From NCBI GenBank assembly GCA_017548175.1, contig JAFYMZ010000185.1, positions 1 to 14,548 on the forward strand: 14,548 bases of DNA, written 5' to 3'. The position numbers and the translations under genes were made by a program. Each line of letters starts with the position of its first letter. Within the stretch, counting starts at the first letter, position 1. Of the stretch, positions 1-8,100 are shown piece after piece. Under the pieces are notes generated by a model. That model was not told the origin of the DNA and searched no databases. It saw nothing but the letters and a program-made list of their open reading frames with translations. Source of the stretch: Clostridia bacterium (GTDB lineage Bacteria; Bacillota_A; Clostridia; Oscillospirales; Butyricicoccaceae).

Positions 1-60
1 ACCGATGAGGCTAACGCTGCCAACATCTCCGGCGAAGTTTACGGCGAGATCATCCTGTAA
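1..60 (+). CDS. C-terminal end of an unidentified gene (partial)
   Basis: The window opens inside a frame reading 19 codons to a TAA at 58-60 (peptide TDEANAANISGEVYGEIIL). A strong intrinsic terminator starts 14 nt after the stop, which supports this being the true 3' end of a gene. Nineteen residues are too few to assign a family, and no motif is recognisable. The rest of the gene lies to the left of the window. The downstream permease has its own promoter, so the two need not be functionally linked. Confidence 0.6.
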   Translation, partial: TDEANAANISGEVYGEIIL

Positions 61-74
61 GGTTTTCCAATCCA

Positions 75-104
75 AGAGAAGCACTTCGGTGCTTCTCTTT
101 TTTT
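75..104 (+). terminator. Intrinsic terminator of the upstream gene
   Basis: A perfect 10-bp stem (AGAGAAGCAC with GTGCTTCTCT, 75-84 and 89-98) closes on a TTCG tetraloop and is followed by a run of seven T (98-104). UUCG loops are especially stable. It separates the gene ending at 60 from the permease promoter that starts at 127. Confidence 0.93.
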
Positions 105-126
105 GCGCATTTTTTGTATTTCTTTG

Positions 127-155
127 CTGACTTTTTGCTAAAACCGTGCTATAAT
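127..155 (+). promoter_or_regulatory. Sigma-A type promoter for the permease
   Basis: CTGACT (127-132, 4 of 6 matches to TTGACA), a 17-nt spacer, then a consensus TATAAT (150-155) preceded by an extended -10 TGC (147-149). Transcription would start near 162, leaving a leader of about 65 nt. The 12-mer CCGTGCTATAAT (144-155) recurs at the tRNA-Leu promoter, and close variants occur at two other promoters in the window. Confidence 0.8.
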
Positions 156-227
156 AAATAATTGCGGATAAAATTGCACACATAAAAAGAGAAATCAAAA
201 GACAAACACCATTAGGAGGAATGAACC

Positions 228-1508
228 TTGATCCCTGCCATTATTCTGTTTGCCGCTACCTATGTACTGATGCTGACCTTCGGCAAGTACCGTCCCTATA
301 TCGCGCTGGCTTCCGGTGTGATCTTTATTGCCACCGGCATGCTGCCGCTGGGCGATGTCATCGGTTCTCTGGACTTTAATGTGCTGCTGATGATCGCCGG
401 CACCATGGGTCTGGTCGCCCTGTTCATCGAAAGCTGCATGCCCATGCTGCTGGCCGACCTGATCATGGAAAAGGTCCCCAACGTCCAGGGGGCCGCCGTT
501 GCGCTGGGTCTGTTCGCCGGCGTTATCTCTGCTTTTGTGGACAACGTGGCTACCGTGCTGATGATCGCACCCGTGGCTCTGGAGATCTGCAAAAAGCTGA
601 AGACCAATCCCGTGCCCTTCATCATCGGCATTGCCGTCAGCTCCAACCTGCAGGGCGCCGCAACGCTGGTGGGTGACACCACCGCCATCATGCTGGGTTC
701 CGCACTGGATATGAGCTTTATGGACTTCTTCTGGTATCAGGGCAAGCCCTCCATCTTCTTTGCCGTTGAGCTGGGCGCCGTGCTGAGCGCACTGATCCTG
801 TACTTCATCTTCCGCAAGGAAAAGGATCCCATCCCCAAGGCCAACTCCCGTACCCGCGTCACCGACTATGTCCCCTCCTTCTTGCTGTGTCTGGCCATCC
901 TGCTGCTGGTCTGCGCATCCTTCGCGCCCGACAGTTGGAACCTGCCCGCCGAGATCAACGGCATCATCTGCTGCTGCCTGCTGGTCATTGGTCTGGTCTA
1001 CAACTATATCCAGAAAAAGGACAAGTATGCTGTTATCGAGCCGCTGAAGGCCATCGACTTTGAGACGCTGGGCCTGCTGACCGGTCTGTTCCTGATGATC
1101 GGCGGTATCAGCCACGAGGGCGTCATCGACGCACTGGCCGGCCTGCTGGCCAAACTGGGCGGCGGCAATGCCTTCCTGATGTACACCATCATCGTCTGGG
1201 CTTCCGTTGTCATCTCTGCCTTCATCGACAACATCCCCTACGTTGCCACCATGATCCCCGTCATCGGCGGTCTGGCCGTGCAGATGGGCGTGGATCCCAC
1301 CTTCCTGTACTTCGGTCTGCTGAGCGGTGCTACCCTGGGCGGCAACATCACTCCCATCGGCGCTTCCGCCAACATCACCGGTATCGGCATCCTGCGCCGC
1401 GAGGGCTACGAAGTGAAGAACGGCGACTTCTTCAAGATCGGTATCCCCTTCACTCTGGCTGCCATCATTCCTGCCTACATCTACATCTGGCTGCTGTACG
1501 GCGTTTGA
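228..1508 (+). CDS. ArsB/NhaD-type (CitMHS superfamily) inner-membrane permease
   Basis: A 426-residue, very hydrophobic protein with about 11-12 predicted membrane segments. It shows the internal duplication typical of the ion-transporter superfamily that includes ArsB, NhaD and SLC13-like permeases. The paired signature loops are SAFVDNVATVLMIAP (about 101-115) and SAFIDNIPYVATMIP (about 330-344). The matching second motifs are GDTTAIM (149-155) and GGNITPIGASANI (371-383). Each half thus carries a D-N pair in a re-entrant region, as expected for ion or anion coupling. The substrate cannot be read from sequence: Na+/H+ exchange, arsenite or an organic anion are all possible, and no arsR, arsA or arsC lies nearby. 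Translation starts at TTG (228), placed 8 nt after AGGAGG (214-219); the ATG at 221 is in another frame. It is monocistronic, with its own promoter and terminator. Confidence 0.88.
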   Translation: MIPAIILFAATYVLMLTFGKYRPYIALASGVIFIATGMLPLGDVIGSLDFNVLLMIAGTMGLVALFIESCMPMLLADLIMEKVPNVQGAAVALGLFAGVISAFVDNVATVLMIAPVALEICKKLKTNPVPFIIGIAVSSNLQGAATLVGDTTAIMLGSALDMSFMDFFWYQGKPSIFFAVELGAVLSALILYFIFRKEKDPIPKANSRTRVTDYVPSFLLCLAILLLVCASFAPDSWNLPAEINGIICCCLLVIGLVYNYIQKKDKYAVIEPLKAIDFETLGLLTGLFLMIGGISHEGVIDALAGLLAKLGGGNAFLMYTIIVWASVVISAFIDNIPYVATMIPVIGGLAVQMGVDPTFLYFGLLSGATLGGNITPIGASANITGIGILRREGYEVKNGDFFKIGIPFTLAAIIPAYIYIWLLYGV

Positions 1509-1514
1509 TCCTGC

Positions 1515-1558
1515 AAAAAATCAATGCCACCGTTCCCGAAAGAACGGTGGCATTTTTT
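1515..1558. terminator. Bidirectional intrinsic terminator
   Basis: A perfect 13-bp stem (1523-1535 pairing with 1542-1554, loop CCGAAA) is flanked by AAAAAA (1515-1520) on the left and a T-run (1553-1558) on the right. It can therefore end the rightward permease transcript and the leftward pgeF transcript, whose stop codons (1508 and 1564) flank it closely. Confidence 0.93.
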
Positions 1559-1563
1559 CTTTG

Positions 1564-2370
1564 TCATTCACGCAGCATGATCATACCGGCCTGCACGCCA
1601 CGGGCCTCCCCGTGTCGGCGGTGGGACCAGAACAACCCCTCCCGGTCGCATTTGGTGCAGTAGTTGCTCAGGTCGATGTTGACGGGCTGCACACCGGCCC
1701 GCAGCAGCAGCATATGGGTGATGCACCGCAGGTCTGCGTGCCATTTGGCACCCTCCCGATACAGATAATCCCGCACCATATCGCCGTAGGCCTCCTGCAG
1801 CAGGGCAGGCACGTCGTCGTTGGTCTCAAAGCAGCCGCGGCAGATGGAGGGACCCACCACCGCCACCAGATCCGAGGGCTTGGTGCCGAAGGCTTCCTGC
1901 ATTTTTGCAACGGTCTTGGGCACGATGCCGTTTACCACGCCGCGCCAGCCGGAATGGGCCAAGGCGCACACCTGCCGCTTCCGATCATACAGCATCACCA
2001 GCTGGCAGTCGGCATAAAAGCCAGCCAGCACCACACCGGGGGTTGCGGTGATCAGGGCATCCACCCCGTCGCCGACGGCGGTAAAGCCGTCCACAGCCTC
2101 TACGATGACGATGTTATCGGTGTGCTTTTGGGTGGTGCGGGCCACGCGGTCCACGCTACCGCCCAAAAAAGCCGCCGCGATGCGGTAATTTTCCAGCACG
2201 GTCTCCCGGTCGTCGCCGCCGGTAAAGCGGAAGTTCATACTCTCGAAAACACCCTGCGACACGCCGCCGTGGCGGGTGAAGTAGGCGTGCCGCAAGCGGG
2301 GAAACATCTCCAGCTGCGGCGAATGCAGGGTGATCAGGTCACCCGTTTGCTTGCGAATCAGCTCTGCCAT
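1564..2370 (-). CDS. pgeF: Peptidoglycan editing factor PgeF (YlmD/YfiH, DUF152/Cu-oxidase_4 family)
   Basis: A 268-residue protein matching the YfiH/YlmD family, long annotated as polyphenol oxidase or laccase and now linked to purine-nucleoside phosphorylase/adenosine deaminase activity and to cleaning wrong residues from cell-wall precursors. The metal-site residues are visible: H83 in TQKH, C122 in ADC and H139 in AHSGWRG. Also present are the family blocks TRHGGVSQG (32-40), VVGPSICRGCFE (171-182) and the C-terminal FWSHRR (247-252). The start is placed at the ATG at 2370, which has AAGGAG just upstream. An ATG 14 codons earlier would overlap ymdB and lacks support. The ymdB stop codon lies inside this Shine-Dalgarno (TAAGGAG), an 8-nt gap that implies translational coupling. 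It is the last gene of the minus-strand group. Confidence 0.93.
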   Translation of the reverse strand: MAELIRKQTGDLITLHSPQLEMFPRLRHAYFTRHGGVSQGVFESMNFRFTGGDDRETVLENYRIAAAFLGGSVDRVARTTQKHTDNIVIVEAVDGFTAVGDGVDALITATPGVVLAGFYADCQLVMLYDRKRQVCALAHSGWRGVVNGIVPKTVAKMQEAFGTKPSDLVAVVGPSICRGCFETNDDVPALLQEAYGDMVRDYLYREGAKWHADLRCITHMLLLRAGVQPVNIDLSNYCTKCDREGLFWSHRRHGEARGVQAGMIMLRE

Positions 2371-2378
2371 ATTGCTCC

Positions 2379-3143
2379 TTATTTGTACTCTACACGGCGC
2401 ACTTCGGTGCACTTGCCTGCGCCGTCCAAGGTAAAGACCGCACCCTGAATGCGCAGGTCTTCATGGGAGGACTGGAACCGCTGGCCCAATCCGCCGGTGA
2501 AAAATTCCAGACTTTGCTGCCACTTGACGCCGATGACCGAGGCCACGCCGCCGGTCATACCGATGTCGGAAATATAGCCCGTGCCGCCGGGCAGCACCTG
2601 CTCGTCGGCGGTGGGCACGTGGGTATGGGTGCCGAAAACGGCCGCCACCCGACCGGCCACGCCGTAGGCAAAGGCCTTTTTCTCGCTGGTGGCTTCGGCG
2701 TGGAAGTCCACCACATACACGTCGGCATCCTGCTGCTTCAGCAGTGCGTCCATGGCGCGGAAGGGGCTGTCCACGGAAAAGTCCATATTCAACTGACCCA
2801 TCAGATTGACCACGCACACCCGCTTGCCGCAGCATTCCACCACGGTATAGCCCATACCGGGCTTTCTGGGGCTCAGGTTCAGGGGACGGATCACGTCACG
2901 GGTCTCGTCCAGATAATCCCAGCTCTGCCGATTGGCAAAGGCGTGGTTGCCCAGCGTGATCACATCGGCGCCGGAATACAAAATCTCGTCCGCCTGGGCA
3001 GGAGAAATGCCGCGCATACTGGCATTTTCGCCGTTGACGATGACCAGATCGGCCTGCTCGCGCTGCTTCAGCTTGCGCAGATTCTTGCTGAGAAACTCCA
3101 CACCGGGCTCGCCGCACACGTCGCCGATGACCAAGATTTTCAT
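2379..3143 (-). CDS. ymdB: YmdB family metallophosphoesterase (2',3'-cyclic-nucleotide phosphodiesterase type)
   Basis: A 254-residue protein, the normal family length. The dimetal site residues are in order: D8 in GDVCGEPG, E39 in NGEN (37-40), N66-H67 in GNH, H148 in DFHAEATSEK, then H173 and H175 in GTHTH (171-175). The GYISDIGMTG block (189-198) is also characteristic. In Bacillus subtilis YmdB is a cyclic-nucleotide phosphodiesterase that affects biofilm and nanotube formation and mRNA levels; its role in this organism is inferred. The ATG at 3143 has AAGGAGG 7 nt upstream. It is followed after 8 nt by pgeF. Its best promoter lies unusually far upstream, at 3338-3366, beyond an opposing tRNA gene, or it may be read through from the phosphatase gene. 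Confidence 0.93.
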   Translation of the reverse strand: MKILVIGDVCGEPGVEFLSKNLRKLKQREQADLVIVNGENASMRGISPAQADEILYSGADVITLGNHAFANRQSWDYLDETRDVIRPLNLSPRKPGMGYTVVECCGKRVCVVNLMGQLNMDFSVDSPFRAMDALLKQQDADVYVVDFHAEATSEKKAFAYGVAGRVAAVFGTHTHVPTADEQVLPGGTGYISDIGMTGGVASVIGVKWQQSLEFFTGGLGQRFQSSHEDLRIQGAVFTLDGAGKCTEVRRVEYK

Positions 3144-3162
3144 TCGTCCGCCTCCTTCTTCA

Positions 3163-3191
3163 TTGACAAACCTATGGTTTCATACTAAAAT
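3163..3191 (+). promoter_or_regulatory. Promoter of tRNA-Arg
   Basis: Consensus TTGACA (3163-3168), a 17-nt spacer and TAAAAT (3186-3191), with the mature tRNA starting 15 nt further on. It is the closest match to the full sigma-A consensus in the window and sits in the ymdB upstream region on the opposite strand. Confidence 0.88.
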
Positions 3192-3206
3192 AATTTCGAT
3201 ATATCC

Positions 3207-3283
3207 GCCCCCGTAGCTCACCTGGATAGAGCGTACGCCTCCTAAGCGTAAGGTAGTGAGTTCGAGTCTCGCCGGGGGTGCCA
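3207..3283 (+). tRNA. tRNA-Arg, anticodon CCT
   Basis: A full 77-nt cloverleaf with encoded CCA. The acceptor stem GCCCCCG pairs with CGGGGGT (G1-U72 wobble). The D arm is GCTC/GAGC and the anticodon stem TACGC/GCGTA. The anticodon loop CTCCTAA (3239-3245) reads CCT, decoding AGG. The T arm is GTGAG-TTCGAGT-CTCGC, with discriminator G and CCA at 3281-3283. It has its own promoter and terminator, and is antisense to the likely ymdB leader. Confidence 0.96.
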
Positions 3284-3291
3284 AACCGAAG

Positions 3292-3321
3292 CCGCCCCGG
3301 CAGGACCGGGGCGGTTTTATT
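3292..3321 (+). terminator. Terminator of tRNA-Arg
   Basis: A 9-bp GC-rich stem (CCGCCCCGG, 3292-3300, with CCGGGGCGG, 3306-3314), a 5-nt loop and then TTTTATT. It begins 9 nt after the tRNA CCA. In the opposite direction the stem is not followed by a T-run, so it should not stop leftward transcription. Confidence 0.9.
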
Positions 3322-3337
3322 GTTTGCTTCTTGTTTT

Positions 3338-3366
3338 ATTTTATCATAAACTCCCTTTCGGGTCAA
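3338..3366 (-). promoter_or_regulatory. Candidate minus-strand promoter for ymdB-pgeF
   Basis: On the minus strand: TTGACC (5 of 6, plus-strand 3361-3366), a 17-nt spacer ending in an extended TGA, then TAAAAT (3338-3343). Transcription would start near 3331 and run antisense through the whole tRNA-Arg gene before reaching ymdB at 3143, a leader of about 190 nt. No better promoter is visible between the tRNA and ymdB. Position and box quality support it; function is inferred. Confidence 0.65.
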
Positions 3367-3379
3367 CCGACAGGATTTG

Positions 3380-4207
3380 TCAGTTTTTCGTCAGGATGGC
3401 TGCCAGCACGCCCACGTCTTCCAGCAGATAGGTGGGTTTGTCGGCGCTTTCCGCCACATCCTGCAGAGTGGCTTCGCCGGACAGGACGCACAGGCTGTCC
3501 ACACCGGCGCGGTTGCCGGCGGCAATGTCGGTGTACAGACGGTCGCCGATCATCACCGTTTCTTCCGGTGCAAAGCCGGTGACGGACATGGCATATTGCA
3601 CCATCAGCGGCTCGGGCTTGCCGATGACCCGGGGCAGCCGATGCACCGCGTGCTCCAGCATCTGACACATAGCGCCGCAGTCGGGGATGAAATTCCCGCC
3701 CTCCACCGGGCAGACCCAGTCGGGGTTGGTGGCCAGATAGGCCACCTCCGGACGGCGCAGCAGGGTGCACATATCCAGCAGCTTCTGATAATGCAGCTGC
3801 CGGTCAAAGCCGGCCAGCGCCACCGTAACTTCCGGGTCGGGCGTTTTTGCCAAGGCAATGCCCTGCCGGCGCAGTTCCGCCTGCAGCGAGTCGGTACCCA
3901 TACAGTACACCAGCTGCCCGGGGTATTCCTGCCGCAGCACCAGCGCCGTGGCCTGTGCCGAGGTGAAGAAATCCTCCCGGGTGGCGGCGATGCCCATTCC
4001 GCGGAGGCGGTCCACATAATCTTCTACCGAGGAGGAGGAGTTGTTGGTGAGGAACAGATAGCGGCCGCCCTTGTCCGCAATGGCCTGCAGCAGTGGCAGC
4101 GTGCCGGCAAACAGGCGGCCACCCTCGTAAATGGTGCCGTCCATATCCAGCAAAAACAGTTTTTTCTCCTTCAGCGGCCGGCAGTCCCGACCCAGCACAT
4201 CCAGCAT
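3380..4207 (-). CDS. HAD superfamily IIA (NagD/p-nitrophenylphosphatase-like) hydrolase
   Basis: A 275-residue haloacid-dehalogenase phosphatase of the NagD/AraL subgroup with a C2 cap between motifs II and III. Motif I is DMDGT (D21 nucleophile, D23 acid/base), motif II is FLTNNSS (T54), motif III is GKPEP (K197), and motif IV is GDRLYTDI (D222, D227). Members dephosphorylate small sugar or nucleoside phosphates, often as metabolite repair enzymes; the substrate here cannot be read. The start is taken as the ATG at 4207, which has GGGAGG 8 nt upstream; the in-frame ATG six codons earlier has no ribosome-binding site. No clear terminator follows the stop at 3380, so its transcript may continue leftward across the antisense tRNA-Arg into ymdB-pgeF. 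Confidence 0.9.
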   Translation of the reverse strand: MLDVLGRDCRPLKEKKLFLLDMDGTIYEGGRLFAGTLPLLQAIADKGGRYLFLTNNSSSSVEDYVDRLRGMGIAATREDFFTSAQATALVLRQEYPGQLVYCMGTDSLQAELRRQGIALAKTPDPEVTVALAGFDRQLHYQKLLDMCTLLRRPEVAYLATNPDWVCPVEGGNFIPDCGAMCQMLEHAVHRLPRVIGKPEPLMVQYAMSVTGFAPEETVMIGDRLYTDIAAGNRAGVDSLCVLSGEATLQDVAESADKPTYLLEDVGVLAAILTKN

Positions 4208-4242
4208 GGTTGCATCCTCCCTCATGGGGTTTCTTTTGCCCT

Positions 4243-4271
4243 ATCATACCACGGTTTTTGCCCCGGGGCAA
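4243..4271 (-). promoter_or_regulatory. Minus-strand promoter of the HAD phosphatase
   Basis: On the minus strand: TTGCCC (4 of 6, plus-strand 4266-4271), a 17-nt spacer ending in an extended TGG, then TATGAT (4243-4248). The box with its flank reads CCGTGGTATGAT, the same pattern as three other promoters here. The start site is expected near 4236, giving a leader of about 29 nt. Confidence 0.75.
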
Positions 4272-4327
4272 GCGGTGGATTTTTTGTAAATATTTTGGCG
4301 GCAGTGCCGCTTTCCGTCCGTTCTCCC

Positions 4328-4357
4328 TTGCAGGAGAAAAAGTTCCCGTGTTATAAT
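4328..4357 (+). promoter_or_regulatory. Promoter of the ABC exporter operon
   Basis: TTGCAG (4328-4333, 3 of 6), an 18-nt spacer and a consensus TATAAT (4352-4357) with extended TGT (4349-4351). It faces away from the phosphatase promoter, about 56 bp downstream of it. An in-frame ATG at 4356 overlaps the -10 box itself, so it cannot be the ATPase start codon. Confidence 0.75.
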
Positions 4358-4380
4358 GAAAGGTACACACGATCACCATT

Positions 4381-4394
4381 CCCGATTTATCGGG
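4381..4394 (+). other. Small leader hairpin upstream of the ABC ATPase
   Basis: CCCGA (4381-4385), loop TTTA, then TCGGG (4390-4394), inside the roughly 58-nt untranslated leader of the ABC operon and 14 nt before the ribosome-binding site. No T-run follows, so it is not a terminator. Any regulatory role is speculative. Confidence 0.3.
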
Positions 4395-4421
4395 GTCTGT
4401 ATAGAAAAGGGGGCCGTTCCC

Positions 4422-5123
4422 GTGAGCTTTATCGAGTTTCGTAATGTCTGCAAAGAATATCAAATGGGTGAGCAAACCATCCGCGCCGTGGACGACGTGA
4501 GTTTTTCCATCGAGCAGGGTGAGTTTTGCGTCATCGTCGGTGCGTCCGGCGCCGGCAAGACCACCATTTTGAATATGCTGGGCGGCATCGACAACTGCTC
4601 TTCGGGCAAGATCCTGCTGGACGGCGCCGAAGTCAGCGCCTTTGATGCCAAGCGGCTGACCCAGTACCGCCGCTATGACGTGGGCTTTGTCTTTCAGTTC
4701 TACAATCTGGTGCAGAATCTGACGGCGCTGGAGAACGTGGAACTGGCCGGCCAGATCTGCAAAGATCCCCTGGATCCTGCCGAGACGCTGGCACAGGTGG
4801 GCCTCAGCCACCGTCTGCACAACTTCCCCGCCCAGCTTTCCGGCGGCGAGCAGCAGCGCGTGTCTATCGCTCGCGCGCTGGCCAAGAACCCCAAACTGCT
4901 GCTGTGCGACGAGCCCACCGGCGCGCTGGATGACAACACCGGCAAGCAGGTGCTGGCACTGCTGCAGGAGACCTGCCGCAAGACCGGCAAGACGGTCATC
5001 ATCATCACCCATAACAGCGCCCTGACCGCCATGGCCGACCGGGTCATTCGCGTGCGCAGCGGCAAGATCGCCAGCAACGAGGTCAATGCCAACCCCGTAC
5101 CCGTGGAGGAGATTGAATGGTAA
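4422..5123 (+). CDS. ABC transporter ATP-binding protein (MacB/LolD-type, pairs with an FtsX-like permease)
   Basis: A 233-residue nucleotide-binding subunit with every motif intact: Walker A GASGAGKTT (40-48), Q-loop Q92, signature LSGGEQQR (139-146), Walker B LLLCDEP with catalytic E164, D-loop GALD (167-170) and switch H197. The LSGGEQQR and DEPTGALD wording is typical of the MacB/LolD/BceA branch, which powers FtsX-type permeases rather than importers. The start chosen is GTG at 4422, with AAGGGGG 8 nt upstream, because the upstream in-frame ATG falls in the -10 box. It overlaps the permease gene by 7 bp. No two-component system or peptide sensor lies beside it in this window, so a BceAB-type antibiotic-sensing role is not supported. 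Confidence 0.95.
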   Translation: MSFIEFRNVCKEYQMGEQTIRAVDDVSFSIEQGEFCVIVGASGAGKTTILNMLGGIDNCSSGKILLDGAEVSAFDAKRLTQYRRYDVGFVFQFYNLVQNLTALENVELAGQICKDPLDPAETLAQVGLSHRLHNFPAQLSGGEQQRVSIARALAKNPKLLLCDEPTGALDDNTGKQVLALLQETCRKTGKTVIIITHNSALTAMADRVIRVRSGKIASNEVNANPVPVEEIEW

Positions 5124-8100
5124 CCTATTGGAAATCTGTCCTGCGTACGGTAAAGAGCAGCCGCAGCCGCTTTTTGGCCATCTTCGCCATTGTGGCGCTG
5201 GCGGTGCTGTTTCTTTCCGGCCTGCTGATCTCCACGCCCTATATGCAGCATTCTGCAGGCGTGTTCAATCAGCAGACTGCCCTGATGGACATCCGGGTGG
5301 TCAGCACCTTGGGCCTGTCCGACGAGGACGTGGCCGCCGTGGCTGCCATCTCCGGCGTAGGGGCGGTCATGCCGGCATATACCGTTGATATGGAACTGTC
5401 CTCGCCCGTGGGCGAGACACTGACCGCCCGGGTGCACAGCGTCAAGGGCAGTTACTGGGACAGCGAACATCCCAATTATTTGAATCGCAGCCGCCTGACC
5501 GCCGGCCGTTGGCCCGACGATGCCACCGAATGTGTCATCGAGGGCGTGGATTCCGTCACCGCCCAGTCGCTGCTGGGACAGACGCTGACGGTGTCGCGGC
5601 CTTCCGAGGACAGCGGCTTTGTGCCCACGACCCTGACCGTGGTGGGCACGGTGCAGTCTGCCTATTACCTCTCCCAGACCCAGCTGGGCAACACCAGTGT
5701 GGGCACCGGCACCCTGAACGCCATTCTGTATGCCGATGAGACTTGCTTTGACCTGGCCGCCTATACCGACCTGTACGTCAGCGTGGTGGGTGCCGCCGAC
5801 CGCAAGGCATATTCTGACGAATACGATGCCCACGTGGATGCCGTGCAGGAGAAGATCGAGCATCTGGGCGAGACCCAGCGCCTTGTGCGCCGGGATCAGA
5901 TCGTGGAAGAGGCCATGGCCGAGCTGAACGATGCCCGCGCCAAGCTGCAGGAAGAAGAAGCAAACGGCGCCGCCCAGTTGCTGGAGGCCCGACAGGCTTT
6001 GGAAAAGGCCAAAAAGCAGTTGGATTCTGCCTTTGCGGAGCTGAATGCCGGCGACAAGGAACTGGCACAGGGCAAGGCGCAGCTGGCACAGGCCAAGGCG
6101 GATTATGCCGCCGAGATCGCCGCCGCCGAAGCGGAGATCGCAGCAAACGAAAAGAAGCTGATGGAAGCCTCGCTGCAGCTGATGGACGCCCAGTCCCAGC
6201 TGGACGAGGGCCGCGCCCAGTTGGAAGCCGGTGAACGGCAGCTGGCGGAGGGCCGAGAGCTGCTGAGCACCCTGCGGGACACCTTGGAAGATATGGAACT
6301 GGTGATGAGTTCCGTGGAGGCCCTGCAGAACATGGTGGATCAGGGCTATGTTTCCGCGCTGGTTTATACCCCCATTCAGTTGATCCTGACCACCGTGGCA
6401 GATGAAATGGAGTCGCAGGTGGGCGACCTGCGGGCCAATCCCGACCCCAGCGTCACCGAGACCTTCCTGCTGGACACCTATGATCTGGCGCGTGCCATTG
6501 AGGGCATTGCCGCCACCGATCTGGACCGTACTACCAAATTGGCCGACCTGTCTGACGAGATGCAGCAGGTGCTAGACGGCTATGTGGCCGCGCAGCAGGA
6601 ACTGGTGGACAGTGAAGCCGCCATGGTGCTGGCGGAAAAAACGCTGGCCGATTCCCGCGCGCAGCTGAACGATGCACAGGTGCAGCTGGCACAGGGCCGC
6701 AAGGAATACACCGCCGGTGTCCGCGCTCTGGAGCAGGGCAAGCTGGATCTGGCCGCCGGCAAGGCCACGGCAGAGGCCGAGTTTGCCGCCGCCGATCAGG
6801 AATTGCTGGCCGCGGAGAAGAAACTGACCCAAGGCCGCAAGGAATATGAGCAAGGCAAGAAAGAATATGACGAGGGCGCTGCCGAACTGGCAGCACAGGA
6901 AGAAACCTTCCGCCGCGAGATCGCGCGCGGCTATCGCGAGATCGAAGACGCCGAGATCAAGCTGCAAGAGATGGAAGACCCCGAATGGTACGTGCTGGAT
7001 CGCGGTGCCGTGGTTTCCTACGTCAGCTACGAAAGCGACAGCGCCAAGGTAGACGCCGTAGCCAAGGTGTTCCCCCTGTTCTTCTTCCTGGTGGCGGCGC
7101 TGGTGTCCTCCACCACCATGACCCGTATGGTAGAGGAAGAGCGCGGCCAGATCGGCGTGCTCAAGGCGCTGGGCTACAGCAACACCGCCATCGCGGGCAA
7201 GTTCCTGTCCTATGCCTCCGCCGCCTCCTTACTGGGCAGTGCGGTGGGTCTGCCGCTGGGTCTGACCGTCTTTCCGGCCGTCATTTACAGAGCCTATGCC
7301 ATCGCATATCAGCTGCCCCCCATGCAGTACACCGACCCCTTATTGGTGAGCCTGTTGTCCGTGGGCCTGATCTTTTTGGCCATCATCGCCGCCACCGGCG
7401 GTGCGCTGGTGGCCACCCTGCGCGAGCCTGCCGCACAGTTGATGCGGCCCAAGGCACCCCCTGCCGGCAAGCACATCCTGCTGGAGCGCATCACCTTCCT
7501 GTGGCGCAAGCTGCCCTTTATCTGGAAGGTCACCGCCCGCAACCTGTTCCGTTATAAAAAGCGCCTGTTTATGACCCTGTTGGGCGTGGCAGGCTGTACC
7601 GCGCTGTTGCTGACTGCGCTGGGTCTGCGGGATTCTTTGGGTGACATCACCCACAAGCAGTACGGCGAGATCCAGACCTATCAGTTGACCCTGACCCTGC
7701 GCAAGGCCGGGGACGAGACCGCCAATGCCGACTTGGCCGACCTGCTGAACGACAAAGCCTTCGTGCGGCAGTACACCGCCATCCATACTGAAAGCGCAAC
7801 GCTGCCCGGCGACGATGAAACGCTGGACGTGTATCTGGTTGCACCGGCCGATCTGGCGGCGCTGCCCGACTTCATTGACTTGCATCAGCGCGTGGACGGC
7901 AAACCGCTGACCTTGGGCACCGATTCCGTCATCCTGACGGAAAAGGCCGCCAGCCTGTTGGGCCTGAAGGTGGGCGACCACGTCACCGTGCGGGACAACG
8001 ACCAAAAAGAAGTCTCTCTGCCCATCGGCGGCATTATGGAGAACTATCTAATGGCGTATGTCTATCTGTCGCCCCAGTTGTTCGAGTCTGCCTTCGGCCG

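Noticed and set aside
3172..3366. Minus-strand open frame containing a TRTHYLTLRRRTLYPGEL-like peptide
   Set aside because: It is the antisense translation of tRNA-Arg and its terminator. Such peptides are a well-known recurrent false gene call and there is no ribosome-binding site.
4356..4421. Upstream ATG start for the ABC ATPase, adding 22 residues
   Set aside because: The ATG overlaps the -10 box TATAAT, and the extra residues do not match the family N-terminus. GTG at 4422 has a Shine-Dalgarno at good distance.
3804..5863. Long minus-strand frames (about 390-400 codons) opposite the phosphatase and ABC genes
   Set aside because: Composition rich in G, H, Q and A with no motif, lying opposite well-supported genes with intact catalytic motifs; a GC-driven shadow.
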